Shown here: positions 53,923-62,077 of the stretch, piece after piece
Layout of the letters: the number at the start of each line of letters is the position of its first letter
Numbering within the stretch: the stretch's first letter is position 1
Assembly: GCF_015667585.1 (NCBI RefSeq)
Contig: NZ_JADPEG010000012.1
Span: 52,485 to 116,484, forward strand
Direction of reading: 5' to 3'
DNA from: Clostridium sp. D33t1_170424_F3
GTDB taxonomy: Bacteria > Bacillota > Clostridia > Oscillospirales > Acutalibacteraceae
DNA length: 64,000 nucleotides
Made by a program: the position numbers and the translations under genes
Notes under the pieces: model-generated
Told to the model about the DNA's origin: nothing
The model's input: only the letters and a program-made list of their open reading frames with translations
Databases searched by the model: none

Positions 53923-55002
53923 ATGAAAAATTGGCAACAATACGGACTGATGCTGTGTTCCGCCGCGCTGGCTGTGGTAGCGGTTTTCTGTACGGCGTGC
54001 CGTCTTCCGGAACTCCATATGCAGGACGCCGCGCTGGCCGCGGCCGGCTTCATCCTGCCGGGCGGCGCAAAGGAAGCGATCGAACACGGCTTCGCCAGCG
54101 AAGAAACCACCGCGTCCCCTGCGCCGGCGCCCTCTTCTTCTTTGCCTCCGCCGTCAAGCGCCGCTCCTTCTTCCTCAACGCCGCCCAGCGCAGTATCGTC
54201 CGCACCGGCGGGCGCTCTGCCCACCAAAACGCTGGATGAAACGGTGACAGGCAGTATAAAGGAGATGAGCATCGGGAATTCCGGCATTCAATATGAAAAC
54301 ATGTGGGTGAAAAACACCAACAAAAACCATACCATTGACATTCCGGCCGTATTAAGCGAACAACCGGCGGTCAAAATAAAAAAAGACGGTTCCATACAGG
54401 TATTGATCTACCACACGCATACCACGGAAGCATACGCCGGTTCCAGCCGCACACAGGACAATTCCCTGAACGTGGTCTCGGTTGGCGAAGAGATCACGAA
54501 AAAGCTGGAGGCCGCCGGAATCGGCGTGGTGCACGACACCACCTGCCACGACTATCCCAGCTACAACGGTTCTTACGACCGTTCCGGCGAAACCATACAA
54601 AGGAATCTGGAAAAATATCCGGGGATTCAGGTGACGCTCGACATCCATCGCGACGCCATGGGCACACAGGATGGTACACGCATCAAACCAACCGTTCTGG
54701 TGGACGGCAAAAAGGCCGCACAGGTCATGATTATCTCCGGCTGCGACGACGACGGCACGCTTGGGTTCCCCAATTGGGAGTACAACCTGCGCCTGGCAAC
54801 ACGATTGCAGAAGTCGATGTCCGACCTGTACCCCAGCCTGGCGCGCCCGCTCAATTTCTGCCCCCGTAAATACAACGAGCATATGACCAAAGGCTCCCTC
54901 CTGGTGGAATTCGGCACGGAGGTCAACACGCTGGAAGAGGCCAAATATGCCGGCCAGCTGTTTGGAGACGCGCTGGTGAAAGCGCTCAACCAGCTCACCT
55001 GA
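53923..55002 (+). CDS. spoIIP: Stage II sporulation protein P
   Basis: The 359-residue protein has one N-terminal membrane anchor (about residues 7-27), a Ser/Pro-rich stalk (65-100) and the amidase/endopeptidase domain. The catalytic His and Glu are visible in YHTHTTEAY (His164, His166, Glu169), and DIHRDA is conserved. SpoIIP cuts septal peptidoglycan for engulfment, with SpoIID and SpoIIM. It follows gpr, as in many Clostridia; the two are 286 bases apart. Confidence 0.93.
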   Translation: MKNWQQYGLMLCSAALAVVAVFCTACRLPELHMQDAALAAAGFILPGGAKEAIEHGFASEETTASPAPAPSSSLPPPSSAAPSSSTPPSAVSSAPAGALPTKTLDETVTGSIKEMSIGNSGIQYENMWVKNTNKNHTIDIPAVLSEQPAVKIKKDGSIQVLIYHTHTTEAYAGSSRTQDNSLNVVSVGEEITKKLEAAGIGVVHDTTCHDYPSYNGSYDRSGETIQRNLEKYPGIQVTLDIHRDAMGTQDGTRIKPTVLVDGKKAAQVMIISGCDDDGTLGFPNWEYNLRLATRLQKSMSDLYPSLARPLNFCPRKYNEHMTKGSLLVEFGTEVNTLEEAKYAGQLFGDALVKALNQLT

Positions 55003-55029
55003 TCCAGAGTTCTGGAAAGGACGTTTGAA

Positions 55030-55200
55030 ATGAAAAGGAAAGGCAATTTCCGCATCTTTCTCGTTTCGTTTTATTGTACGCTATGTCTGCTGATTCTCGC
55101 TGCCGGAATTTTGCAGGTGGATTATTATTCGCGCCAAACCGGTTTTGGAGATCATAAGACGTTAATTTACGCATTGACCGGAAAAGACCTTCATCTTTGA
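55030..55200 (+). CDS. Small membrane protein after spoIIP, 56 residues
   Basis: The ORF begins at ATG 55030 with AAAGGA nine bases upstream, 27 bases after spoIIP. It encodes one membrane helix (about residues 9-29) and a polar tail with VDYYSRQTGFGDHKTLIYAL. The family is not recognised. Its position suggests cotranscription with spoIIP and a sporulation-related role, which is inference. Confidence 0.6.
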   Translation: MKRKGNFRIFLVSFYCTLCLLILAAGILQVDYYSRQTGFGDHKTLIYALTGKDLHL

Positions 55201-55289
55201 CAACATACAGCCTGTCTGTTCACAAAAAATTAACCGGTCCCGCTTCCTGGCAGTCCCCGGCTCCGGTTGCTTTCTTATCGGAATATGGT

Positions 55290-55500
55290 ATAATAACCTC
55301 ACGGCGTTACCAAAATCAGAGATTTTGACGCCTGAGAGAACATTGTTCCGTTGTGATGGAGGCTCCGCCTCTTCATGGAATAATAACTTCAAAGCGTTAC
55401 CAAAAACAGAGATTTTGTCTTCTTATAGAACACAGTGTCGTTATGACGGAGACTGCGTCTCTTTAGGGAATCATAACGAAGTTATCGTAAGAGTCTTGTC
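55290..55500 (+). repeat. Structured tandem repeat, locus B
   Basis: Two 90-base units (55290-55379 and 55380-55469) are about 78% identical, and a partial third starts at 55470. Each opens with ATAATAAC and has an AGA-loop hairpin (CAAAATC/GATTTTG) and a second stem, GAGGC/GCCTC in unit 1 and GAGAC/GTCTC in unit 2. The stem change is compensatory. TGGTATAAT directly before unit 1 resembles an extended -10 promoter. Confidence 0.7.
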
Positions 55501-55598
55501 AAAATCTGCGTATGTTCAAATCTGCCAGACCCCAGCCCCGTTTTAAAATGTACTACCGGGCGGTCTTTCACGTCCCGGAACGCCCAGGAGGTTTGAAA

Positions 55599-56294
55599 TT
55601 GAAGAAACATAATCGGGCATTTATGCTCTTTTTCTTATTTCTCTGCATAATCCCCGTCATCGGCACAGCGGCTTTTGCCACAGAGGACCCCGGCCAGCAG
55701 CAACAGGTCATCGGCCGCACGCCGGAATCCTCTTTTCCGCCGCCTGTGGAACCGACGCCGGACCCCACCGCTCCCGTTGTGGACCCCACGCCGGAGACGC
55801 CGCCCGCAAACACGCCCACAGATCCGCCTGTGGAAACGCCGCCGGAGGAACCAAGCGAACCACCGGTTACGCCGCCGGTCTCAGAACCGCCCGCTTCCGT
55901 TGCGCCGCCCCCCTCTTCCACGCCGAGCAGTTCCCGCCGGCCAACTTCCCGTCCGGAATCCTCCAGCGAGCCGGAATCCTCTTCTTCCTCTGCGGTTTCC
56001 TCTGAGGAAAGCTCCTCCAGCACGAGCTCTATCGTGCTGCCAACCGTCAGCGTACCGGATGAAAGCACGCCGCTTCCCTCCTCAAGCATGGCGCCCGTTG
56101 ATAATCAGAAGACCAATTGGATCGGCATCCTCGCATGGGTGTGCATCGGGCTGGGCGTCGCAGTGGTTGTCATTGTCATTCTGAGCAACCGCCGGCCCCC
56201 CAGAGGCGGCAGCGGCCGGAAACGGTACCGCCGTCCCAAGCGCCGGAAAAAGCACTTACTAAACGATAAATATTATCGAAATTTAAGATATTAA
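55599..56294 (+). CDS. Proline/serine-rich membrane-anchored protein
   Basis: The 231-residue protein has a signal peptide (AFMLFFLFLCIIPVIGTAAFA), a long Pro/Glu/Thr/Ser-rich spacer (about residues 35-170), one membrane helix (NWIGILAWVCIGLGVAVVVI) and a very basic tail ending in YYRNLRY. The TTG start at 55599 has AGGAGG six bases upstream. No catalytic domain is present. It probably spans the wall as a stalk or anchor; this is inference. Confidence 0.65.
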   Translation: MKKHNRAFMLFFLFLCIIPVIGTAAFATEDPGQQQQVIGRTPESSFPPPVEPTPDPTAPVVDPTPETPPANTPTDPPVETPPEEPSEPPVTPPVSEPPASVAPPPSSTPSSSRRPTSRPESSSEPESSSSSAVSSEESSSSTSSIVLPTVSVPDESTPLPSSSMAPVDNQKTNWIGILAWVCIGLGVAVVVIVILSNRRPPRGGSGRKRYRRPKRRKKHLLNDKYYRNLRY

Positions 56295-56301
56295 AGCCAA
56301 C

Positions 56302-56352
56302 GGACTCCTGTGTGACGCCTTTTGCCGCACAGGAGTCCCTATTTACTTTTTT
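56302..56352 (+). terminator. Terminator of the Pro/Ser-rich protein gene
   Basis: GGACTCCTGTG and CACAGGAGTCC arms, then CTATTTACTTTTTTG. Confidence 0.85.
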
Positions 56353-56462
56353 GAGTGCTACAAATTTTACGACTTTATTTATTTTTTCGTTGTGCCACCG
56401 TATGGTAGTAATTTAACCTTTCTTCTCTCACATAATAGTAGCATAGAATCAGAGGTGGAAAC

Positions 56463-56681
56463 ATGTATTTTCATCGGATCGAGGATCTGCGGATTGACAG
56501 CGACAAAACACAGCAGGAAATTGCGGATATGCTCAACTGCAAACGCGAGGTTTACCGGCGCTATGAAAAAGGGCTCCGGGAAATTCCCGTCTGGGCGCTG
56601 ATTAAGCTTGCGCGGTATTATCATGTTTCTACAGACTATCTTCTGGGACTGAGCGAACAGAAAGGAGGTATTCATGGATAA
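56463..56681 (+). CDS. XRE-family regulator
   Basis: This 72-residue protein is one HTH_3 domain: IEDLRIDSDKTQQEIADMLNCKREVYRRYEKGLREIPVWALIKLARYYHVSTDYLLGL (residues 6-64). GAGGTGG precedes the start. Its end overlaps the HAD gene by 8 bases, so both are translated from one mRNA. It may repress its own operon. Confidence 0.87.
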   Translation: MYFHRIEDLRIDSDKTQQEIADMLNCKREVYRRYEKGLREIPVWALIKLARYYHVSTDYLLGLSEQKGGIHG

Positions 56682-57465
56682 AAAAGCCATCTTTTTTGAT
56701 ATAGACGGCACGCTTCTCTCCTCAGAGAACGAACGGAATTTCTGCATCATGCCCGGTGTGACAGAGGCTCTGGAGGAATTGAAGCGGCGCGGGCATATCA
56801 TCGCCATTGCGTCCGGCCGTCCGGAACTTTTTATCCACAAGTATTTTCCAGGCCTGTTCAATAACTACGTTGCAATGAACGGCGCACATGTCGTTGTGGA
56901 AGGAACAACTGTATTTGAAGAGTTTTTCCGCACCGAGCAGGTTCGCGCGCTGATGAAATATTTTGACCGGTACGGCTGCTGGTACAATTTCGTTGGCAAT
57001 GCGCACGGCTGGGCCTGCCATGTGCCGCAGGAAGTCATCGAGCCGCTGAACGACAGCTATGGACTGCCCGGATACTTGTTTACCGAATGGGAGCCGCAGG
57101 ACGTTCACGCCAGTATTTTGGATTTTGTCTTCCGGGACGAGGCGCATTATGAGCAGTGCAAACCCGCCTTCCGGGGACCCATGGTGCTCAATAAGCACCC
57201 CGGCACCCTTGCCGCGGACCTGTCCTTTAAGGGGCGCGACAAATCCCGGGGCGTTCGGATTTTCCTGGAAAAAGCCGGTATCAATCCTTCAGACGCCATC
57301 GCCATCGGGGACGGATTTAACGACATCACGATGATGGACGCGGTCGGCTGCGGTATCGCCATGGGCAACGCGGTCGATGAATTGAAAGCCGCCGCGGATT
57401 ATGTGACGGCGGCCATCTGGGACAACGGAGTGGAAAAGGCCCTGGTACATTTTAATCTACTGTGA
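56674..57465 (+). CDS. HAD-family phosphatase (Cof type)
   Basis: The 263-residue protein has HAD motif I (FFDIDGTLL, Asp9 and Asp11), motif II (IASGRPE), a cap domain of the Cof kind, and motif III/IV (AIGDGFNDITMMDAVGCGIAMGNAV). It should dephosphorylate small metabolites; the substrate is unknown. GGAGGT lies before the start. It is coupled to the XRE gene. Confidence 0.9.
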   Translation: MDKKAIFFDIDGTLLSSENERNFCIMPGVTEALEELKRRGHIIAIASGRPELFIHKYFPGLFNNYVAMNGAHVVVEGTTVFEEFFRTEQVRALMKYFDRYGCWYNFVGNAHGWACHVPQEVIEPLNDSYGLPGYLFTEWEPQDVHASILDFVFRDEAHYEQCKPAFRGPMVLNKHPGTLAADLSFKGRDKSRGVRIFLEKAGINPSDAIAIGDGFNDITMMDAVGCGIAMGNAVDELKAAADYVTAAIWDNGVEKALVHFNLL

Positions 57466-57474
57466 TTTAAAACT

Positions 57475-57527
57475 GGCAGAACCCCCTTTGAACGCGGCGG
57501 CAGGCCCCGTTCAAAGGGGGTTCTGCC
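57475..57527 (+). terminator. Terminator of the XRE-HAD operon
   Basis: A 20-base exact inverted repeat with core AACCCCCTTTGAACG flanks a 13-base loop. A short T-poor tail follows. Confidence 0.8.
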
Positions 57528-57580
57528 TTGTGGGGAAGAAACCGGTCAAAGGAATGGCAGGCTTTTGCGCCGCAGACAAA

Positions 57581-57630
57581 CGTCCCCCGTGAAAGACAGT
57601 TTTCCTTTTCACTGTCTCTCACAGGGGACG
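57581..57630. repeat. Long imperfect hairpin downstream of the UspA-like gene
   Basis: CGTCCCC and GGGGACG close an inner stem GTGAAAGACAGT/ACTGTCTCTCAC with a central TTTCC loop. It has no T-run on either side. It may be the 3' end of the UspA-like transcript. Confidence 0.45.
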
Positions 57631-57663
57631 CCTATCAGATACTCATTAAATTTTCAGATTCCG

Positions 57664-58095
57664 TCAATGCACCGCTGCCGGCGCCGCCGCCGTACGGCCC
57701 GCAGGGCAGATATTATATATGATTCCATCCTTCGCCACCATCGAAATCGGGATGCGCGGCAAAAGTTTATGAATGACTTGTACAAATCCGTTGACAGGCG
57801 CTTCCGCCATTCCTGTCACAATGTGAGTCGCTCCGATTTGCTTTGCAAAGCCGACTGCCATAAGCGGGGCGTCGTCGTAAAAATAAACCGACATTTCAGC
57901 CCCCACGTCGCGGGATGTCTGCCGGAGATATTCCAGTTCCTCGCAATCCGCATCAAATCCCGCCGAGGTGGGCTGTACGCACAGTACATGGATCGGTATG
58001 GAACGCTCTTCCGAGATCTTTTTCCCTGCTTGAATCAATCGGTCGCAGTCGCGCTGGCCTGTTACGCAAACCAGGACCGCTCCTCCAGTCTTCAC
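57664..58095 (-). CDS. Universal-stress-protein-like protein
   Basis: This 143-residue protein has the UspA alpha/beta fold: VLVCVTGQRDCDRLI, IHVLCVQPTSAG, and ATHIVTGMAE. The GxxGxxxxG(S/T) ATP-binding loop is poorly kept, so ATP binding is uncertain. Such small proteins also form part of KdpD sensors. The GTG start at 58095 has AGGAGGT about seven bases upstream; TTG at 58098 is an alternative. Confidence 0.65.
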   Translation of the reverse strand: MKTGGAVLVCVTGQRDCDRLIQAGKKISEERSIPIHVLCVQPTSAGFDADCEELEYLRQTSRDVGAEMSVYFYDDAPLMAVGFAKQIGATHIVTGMAEAPVNGFVQVIHKLLPRIPISMVAKDGIIYNICPAGRTAAAPAAVH

Positions 58096-58476
58096 CAAAT
58101 AGACCTCCTTTCCCCAGGTTCATGCCGGGGAGAAAAACGCCCCGGCGCAATGTGTGTCATCTGTTTTCCTTGCCCTTTAAGTATAGTAAAAATCTGGGCG
58201 GGTATGGTAACAGATGGTGTATAATTTGTGAATAATCCGTAAATTGACTCGTCAATTTTCTACAAAGTGCACATTTCCATCCCCACCCTGCCTGTTTTCT
58301 TCCGAATTGCCCCGCTTCAAATCCGATTTCCTTTTACAAGTTTATTGTACCACAATTTATATGAAAAATCTAATTACAAGTTTTAAATTTTATGTAACTT
58401 TTATAAATGCTTGCAAGCAAAAACGGAGCCGAAACCGGCTCCGTTGCCTGCGCCCCTAAGCGGTTTGCGAGGGCGT
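58096..58476. other. Intergenic region upstream of the UspA-like gene
   Basis: It holds the SD of the UspA-like gene, a GC hairpin GCCGGGG/CCCCGGC (58124-58146) in its leader, AT-rich DNA and the terminator of the M23 gene. No further ORF was supported. Confidence 0.5.
58419..58445 (-). terminator. Terminator of the M23 gene
   Basis: AACGGAGCCG and CGGCTCCGTT arms; TTTTTGC follows on the minus strand. Confidence 0.88.
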
Positions 58477-59217
58477 TTATTTCAGGATTGTAAGAGGATC
58501 CACCCATTTTCCGGAATTTTTGACCGCAAAATGCAAATGTGCTTCATCTGCGCTTTCGCAGGGGGTCACGCCGACGGTCCCGATCTCCTGGCCGGCTTTG
58601 ACGGTATCGCCCGCTTTGACGTTCATGTCCTGCAGGCCGCAGTAACAGCTTCCTACATTGCCGTGCTCAATATAGACCACGTTTCCGAACAGGTCGTCGT
58701 GATAGGCGTCTTTGACGGTGCCGTCCGCGATCGCCTTGACCGGATCGCCTTCCTTGGCGGCAAAATCAACGCCCGCGTGAACGCGCCAGTCCTGCATGGT
58801 TTCGGAGTAAATCAGATTCTCCCCGCTGAACTCGCGCAAAACGGTTTCCCCTGCCGGATAAGAAAAGCTCTGCGGCGTCACCGCAGTCTGTTTGGCCGGC
58901 TCCGCAGAAGAAGCCGGCTGCCTGGGCGGCTGGCTGCTGGGAACGGCGCTTTCTGTCTTTTTGGGCTCCTCCGAGGAAACCGGCGCGGTACTGCTGGCCT
59001 TTGGAACCTCCAAAATACCGCTGACTGCTTCGTTTGCCGGATGCGCCGCCTGGCTGCTGACGATTTCTTCCTGCGGATTGGTGTAGTTGACTACACTGTC
59101 GTACGTAGTCCAGGCTGCCACGCCGATCGCGATCAGGCAGACGCCCAACGCAATGTAAAAGCCCTTTGGTGAAAAGCTGCTGGATTTATTGTTCTTCTGA
59201 AAATGTTTATTGCTCAT
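58477..59217 (-). CDS. spoIIQ: M23 (LytM) peptidase, SpoIIQ-like
   Basis: The 246-residue protein has an N-terminal membrane helix (about 18-38), a Ser/Pro-rich linker and a C-terminal M23 domain with HAGVDFAA and HLHFAV, which hold the zinc ligands. The architecture and size fit SpoIIQ, the forespore partner of SpoIIIAH, and clostridial SpoIIQ often keeps these residues. A general cell-wall endopeptidase cannot be excluded. Met 59217 with GGAGGTG six bases upstream is the start. Confidence 0.75.
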   Translation of the reverse strand: MSNKHFQKNNKSSSFSPKGFYIALGVCLIAIGVAAWTTYDSVVNYTNPQEEIVSSQAAHPANEAVSGILEVPKASSTAPVSSEEPKKTESAVPSSQPPRQPASSAEPAKQTAVTPQSFSYPAGETVLREFSGENLIYSETMQDWRVHAGVDFAAKEGDPVKAIADGTVKDAYHDDLFGNVVYIEHGNVGSCYCGLQDMNVKAGDTVKAGQEIGTVGVTPCESADEAHLHFAVKNSGKWVDPLTILK

Positions 59218-59327
59218 TCGTTGCACCTCCGAGTTTATTTTTGCCACTGAAAACGGGGAATATTCGGAAGGAACGAAAATACGGGCACTCTTTTTCCAAA
59301 TCTTTGCAACAATTTGATCCGGACATG

Positions 59328-59368
59328 AAAAAAGGCCGAATCCTTGCGGATTCGGTCCTTTTTCTTTT
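59328..59368. terminator. Bidirectional hairpin terminator
   Basis: AAAGGCCGAATCC and GGATTCGGTCCTTT arms with A-rich and T-rich flanks. No supported gene ends here, so it may insulate the divergent M23 and lexA promoters or end a short RNA. Confidence 0.6.
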
Positions 59369-59580
59369 AGCTTGAGGGGTATATTGAGGAGGGTAGAACA
59401 TGTATCAAGTTCTGGTGCGGCTCCATTCCTTGATTACGACTTTATTATAATCGTTTTATCCGTTTCAGTTGTTAATATGCTATGAATATTCTTTTAACGT
59501 TTTCTGCGGAATTTTTGAACGTTTTTTGTACCGAATCGTAGAAAAGAATCCAACTGGAAAGAATTTGATAAAAAACTTTT

Positions 59581-59594
59581 CAAACAAACGTTTA
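59581..59594. promoter_or_regulatory. Candidate SOS box of lexA
   Basis: CAAACAAACGTTTA matches 12 of 14 positions of the Bacillus-type LexA consensus CGAACRNRYGTTYC. It overlaps the -35 box, so binding would block transcription. Confidence 0.5.
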
Positions 59595-59620
59595 CAGTCT
59601 TCTCCCCTGTATGCTATAAT
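59591..59620 (+). promoter_or_regulatory. Promoter of lexA
   Basis: TTTACA (59591-59596), an 18-base spacer and TATAAT (59615-59620) precede lexA by about 80 bases. Confidence 0.65.
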
Positions 59621-59702
59621 ACTAATCAATAGAACATACAAGATATTGCGGTTTCCGCCGCATTTTTTCCCATCCGTACCGATTGAAAGAGAGGGCCTGA
59701 CC

Positions 59703-60287
59703 ATGCTGACAGAAAGCCAGAAAAAAGTATACGATTACCTGAAAAGCAGGGCGCAGGGGGGCTTGCCGCCCACCGTGCGGGAAATCTGTAAGGCGACCGG
59801 CCTGAAGTCCACCTCCAGCGTACATGCGCATTTGAAGACTTTGGAGCGCGAAGGTTATATCAGCCGGGACGCCGGTCTGAACCGCGCGATCCATCTTGCA
59901 GGGGAACAACCCACCGTACAGGTTCCGATTGTAGGCCGCGTGGCGGCAGGCCAGCCGATCCTGGCGGTCGAGGAAGTGGAAGGCTATGTCCCGTTCTGCC
60001 CGCCCAGCCTTAACGGGGACGAGTATTTCGCGCTGAATGTCCGTGGGGAAAGCATGAAATGCGCGGGGATTCTCGACGGCGACGTTGTTGTCGCGCACAA
60101 AACCGCTGTAGCGGAGGAAGGGGATATGGTTGTCGCCCTGATTGAAGACGAAGCGACCGTCAAGTATTTCCACCGCGAACCGGACCGCATCCGCCTGCAG
60201 CCGGACAACCCGGAGTATGAGCCAATCTATGCTACGGATGTGACGATTCTCGGGAAAGTAGCCGCCGTATTGCGCTATTATAAATAA
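59703..60287 (+). CDS. lexA: SOS repressor LexA
   Basis: The 194-residue protein has the N-terminal winged helix (LPPTVREICKATGLKSTSSVHAHLKTLE) and the S24 peptidase domain. The cleavage site is Ala82-Gly83, the catalytic Ser117 is in RGESM and Lys154 in ATVKYF. It represses DNA-damage genes and cuts itself with RecA. The start at 59703 gives the normal LexA length. Confidence 0.95.
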   Translation: MLTESQKKVYDYLKSRAQGGLPPTVREICKATGLKSTSSVHAHLKTLEREGYISRDAGLNRAIHLAGEQPTVQVPIVGRVAAGQPILAVEEVEGYVPFCPPSLNGDEYFALNVRGESMKCAGILDGDVVVAHKTAVAEEGDMVVALIEDEATVKYFHREPDRIRLQPDNPEYEPIYATDVTILGKVAAVLRYYK

Positions 60288-60299
60288 GTTATACATAAG

Positions 60300-60337
60300 A
60301 GAAGCAGCCTTCCAGACGTGGAGGCTGCTTCTTTTTG
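60300..60337 (+). terminator. Terminator of lexA
   Basis: AGAAGCAGCCT and AGGCTGCTTCT arms, then TTTTTG. Confidence 0.88.
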
Positions 60338-60378
60338 TGCTTTATCGACAGCGGCTTGCCTGCCGCCCATTTCCTGCC

Positions 60379-61275
60379 TTAACGGAAAGCGGAACCGGTG
60401 CATAACCCCCGCAAATCCCTCATTGCCTGCGCAAGATCGGCCCGGATGGAAATGGACCGTTTCCGAATGGTCTGCGGTACATCTGCATACACATCGTTGA
60501 TCCGGATCAGCCGCGCGGATGGAAAATTGCTCACCAGCATTTCAAAGGGATAACGTATGATCATCGGGGTGTTGAAACCGACGCCCAATTCCAAAAACAC
60601 CGTGTTCTGCACCACCCCTTCCCGGATAAACCGCTCGTATTGCTCCCAGTTGACCAGATGCGGCCGTTCCACAAACGCGTTATCACAACGCAGATTGGGT
60701 ATCAGCGGCGCGCCGCAATTGGGGCAGTATAGAATGTCCTGCGGGCGGACGGCAAAGGAATCCGGCATATTGCGCACCATTTGCTCTACCCATTCCTCGT
60801 TTGGATACACCTCCTGCGTGCAGGGTTTGGAACATTGGAAATAGCCGTAATTGCCCTGCGGCGCAAAAATATCCGCCTTGAAAAATCCGGCTTTGTCCAC
60901 CTGGCTGTCGCAGTTGGTGGTAATGATGAAATGCGGCTTTTTCTGAACCAGGGCAAACAAATCCCTGTAAGGCTGCGTGCAGGCCGCTTCATAGCGAATA
61001 TGCCAGATATGCCTTGCCCAAAAGCCCCAGTATTTTTCCCGGTTTGCCGGGGATAACCGCCAATAGAGGCTCTGGATGTCCACAATCGTGTGTATTCCCA
61101 TTTGGCTGTACTCCGGATACCATTTCCGGACAAGTGCCGGATCGGTGTAGCAGAGGCCCCCTGCCGCTGACAGTCCGCTGCCGATCCCGATGACCAGGCG
61201 ATCCGCATCCAGAATCCATGCGGCAGCCTGCTCCATCCATGCGGTCCCTTCCTTTTGCGTTTCCCGTTCACCCAT
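60379..61275 (-). CDS. SirTM-class sirtuin (protein ADP-ribosyltransferase-like)
   Basis: This 298-residue Sir2-family protein has the NAD-binding GSGLSAAGG (residues 32-40), TTNCDSQV (Asn121, Asp123) and PQGNYGYFQC (Gln140). The catalytic His of deacetylases is replaced as in SirTM enzymes, where Asn, Asp and Gln sit at the same spacing. CPNCG and QCSKPC would hold zinc. SirTM enzymes ADP-ribosylate lipoylated GcvH-like proteins. It follows the macrodomain gene in an operon. Confidence 0.85.
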   Translation of the reverse strand: MGERETQKEGTAWMEQAAAWILDADRLVIGIGSGLSAAGGLCYTDPALVRKWYPEYSQMGIHTIVDIQSLYWRLSPANREKYWGFWARHIWHIRYEAACTQPYRDLFALVQKKPHFIITTNCDSQVDKAGFFKADIFAPQGNYGYFQCSKPCTQEVYPNEEWVEQMVRNMPDSFAVRPQDILYCPNCGAPLIPNLRCDNAFVERPHLVNWEQYERFIREGVVQNTVFLELGVGFNTPMIIRYPFEMLVSNFPSARLIRINDVYADVPQTIRKRSISIRADLAQAMRDLRGLCTGSAFR

Positions 61276-61287
61276 ATCGTCGCCCTC

Positions 61288-62064
61288 TCATCCCTGCAGC
61301 AATTTCTGATAAATTTGCCGGTCCTCATCCTGAAATACATTAAAAATAACCCTGTGGACCGCATCCGACGATGCAAGGAATTCTATCACGGTCCGAACCG
61401 CAATTTCTGCGGCCTCCTGTCTGGGAAAGTGAAATTCGCCCGTGGAGATACAGCAGAAGGCCACGCTCTCCAGCCGGTTTTTCTCCGCCAATTCCAAGCA
61501 GGAACGGTAGCAGCCCGTCAGCTGGTTACAATCCGCTGTGGTCAGCGGCCCCCGGATAACCGGGCCCACCGTATGCAGGACATATCTGGCTGGCAGGTTA
61601 AAGCCGGGAGTGATTTTTGCACAGCCGGGTTTTTCCGCTTTCTCCTGGTCCCGCATCAATTTCCAGCATGCCAGCCGGAGCTGAACGCCCGCAAAGGTAT
61701 GGATGGCATTATCTATACAGCCGTGGCAGGGTAAAAAACACCCCAGCAACTGATCGTTCGCCGCATTGACAATGGCGTCCGTCCGCAGAGTCGTAATATC
61801 CCCCTGCCAAAGACAAATTTTCGGACGGATAAACGGCGGTGTTTCCGCATCGGTCACACCCTTTTCTTCCGTTACCGCCTGCAAATAGGCGTCCTGTACC
61901 TGCTGGAAAGCGGCGCTGACGGGAGCAGGCGGCCGGACGTTGAACAGAGCGCGCAGCAGCATCTGCCGTTCTTCCGGCCTGCGTGGAATCTCTGTCCCCC
62001 AGTAATGAGGCTGTTCCTTCATCAGCTCCCGGAGCAAATACACTTCCTGTTCCGCGCGTGTCAT
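61288..62064 (-). CDS. Zinc-containing macrodomain ADP-ribosyl hydrolase
   Basis: The 258-residue protein has an N-terminal helical part, then a macrodomain: CLWQGDITTLRTDAIVNAANDQLLGC, the loop GCFLPCHGCIDNAIHTFAG that holds zinc in the SirTM-linked class, VGPVIRGPLT and STGEFHFP. It should remove ADP-ribose added by SirTM. It starts 13 bases after the flavin-ferredoxin gene and ends 12 bases before the sirtuin gene, so all three are one transcript. Confidence 0.88.
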   Translation of the reverse strand: MTRAEQEVYLLRELMKEQPHYWGTEIPRRPEERQMLLRALFNVRPPAPVSAAFQQVQDAYLQAVTEEKGVTDAETPPFIRPKICLWQGDITTLRTDAIVNAANDQLLGCFLPCHGCIDNAIHTFAGVQLRLACWKLMRDQEKAEKPGCAKITPGFNLPARYVLHTVGPVIRGPLTTADCNQLTGCYRSCLELAEKNRLESVAFCCISTGEFHFPRQEAAEIAVRTVIEFLASSDAVHRVIFNVFQDEDRQIYQKLLQG

Positions 62065-62077
62065 ATCGCTTCTCCTT

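Larger units (their letters stand above)
59218..59702. other. Region between the M23 gene and lexA
   Basis: It contains a bidirectional terminator-like hairpin (59328-59368), a 16-codon ORF at 59400-59450 with an AGGAGGG SD (no function known), and the lexA promoter with an SOS-like box. I saw no larger gene. Confidence 0.5.

Noticed and set aside
59396..59412. GAAC-N9-GTTC near lexA as an SOS box
   Set aside because: The spacing is 9 bases instead of the 4 of known LexA sites; the site at 59581 fits better.
59400..59450. 16-codon ORF with good SD before lexA
   Set aside because: Too short for any inference; the SD-like GAGGAGGG could be chance. Mentioned in the region entry only.
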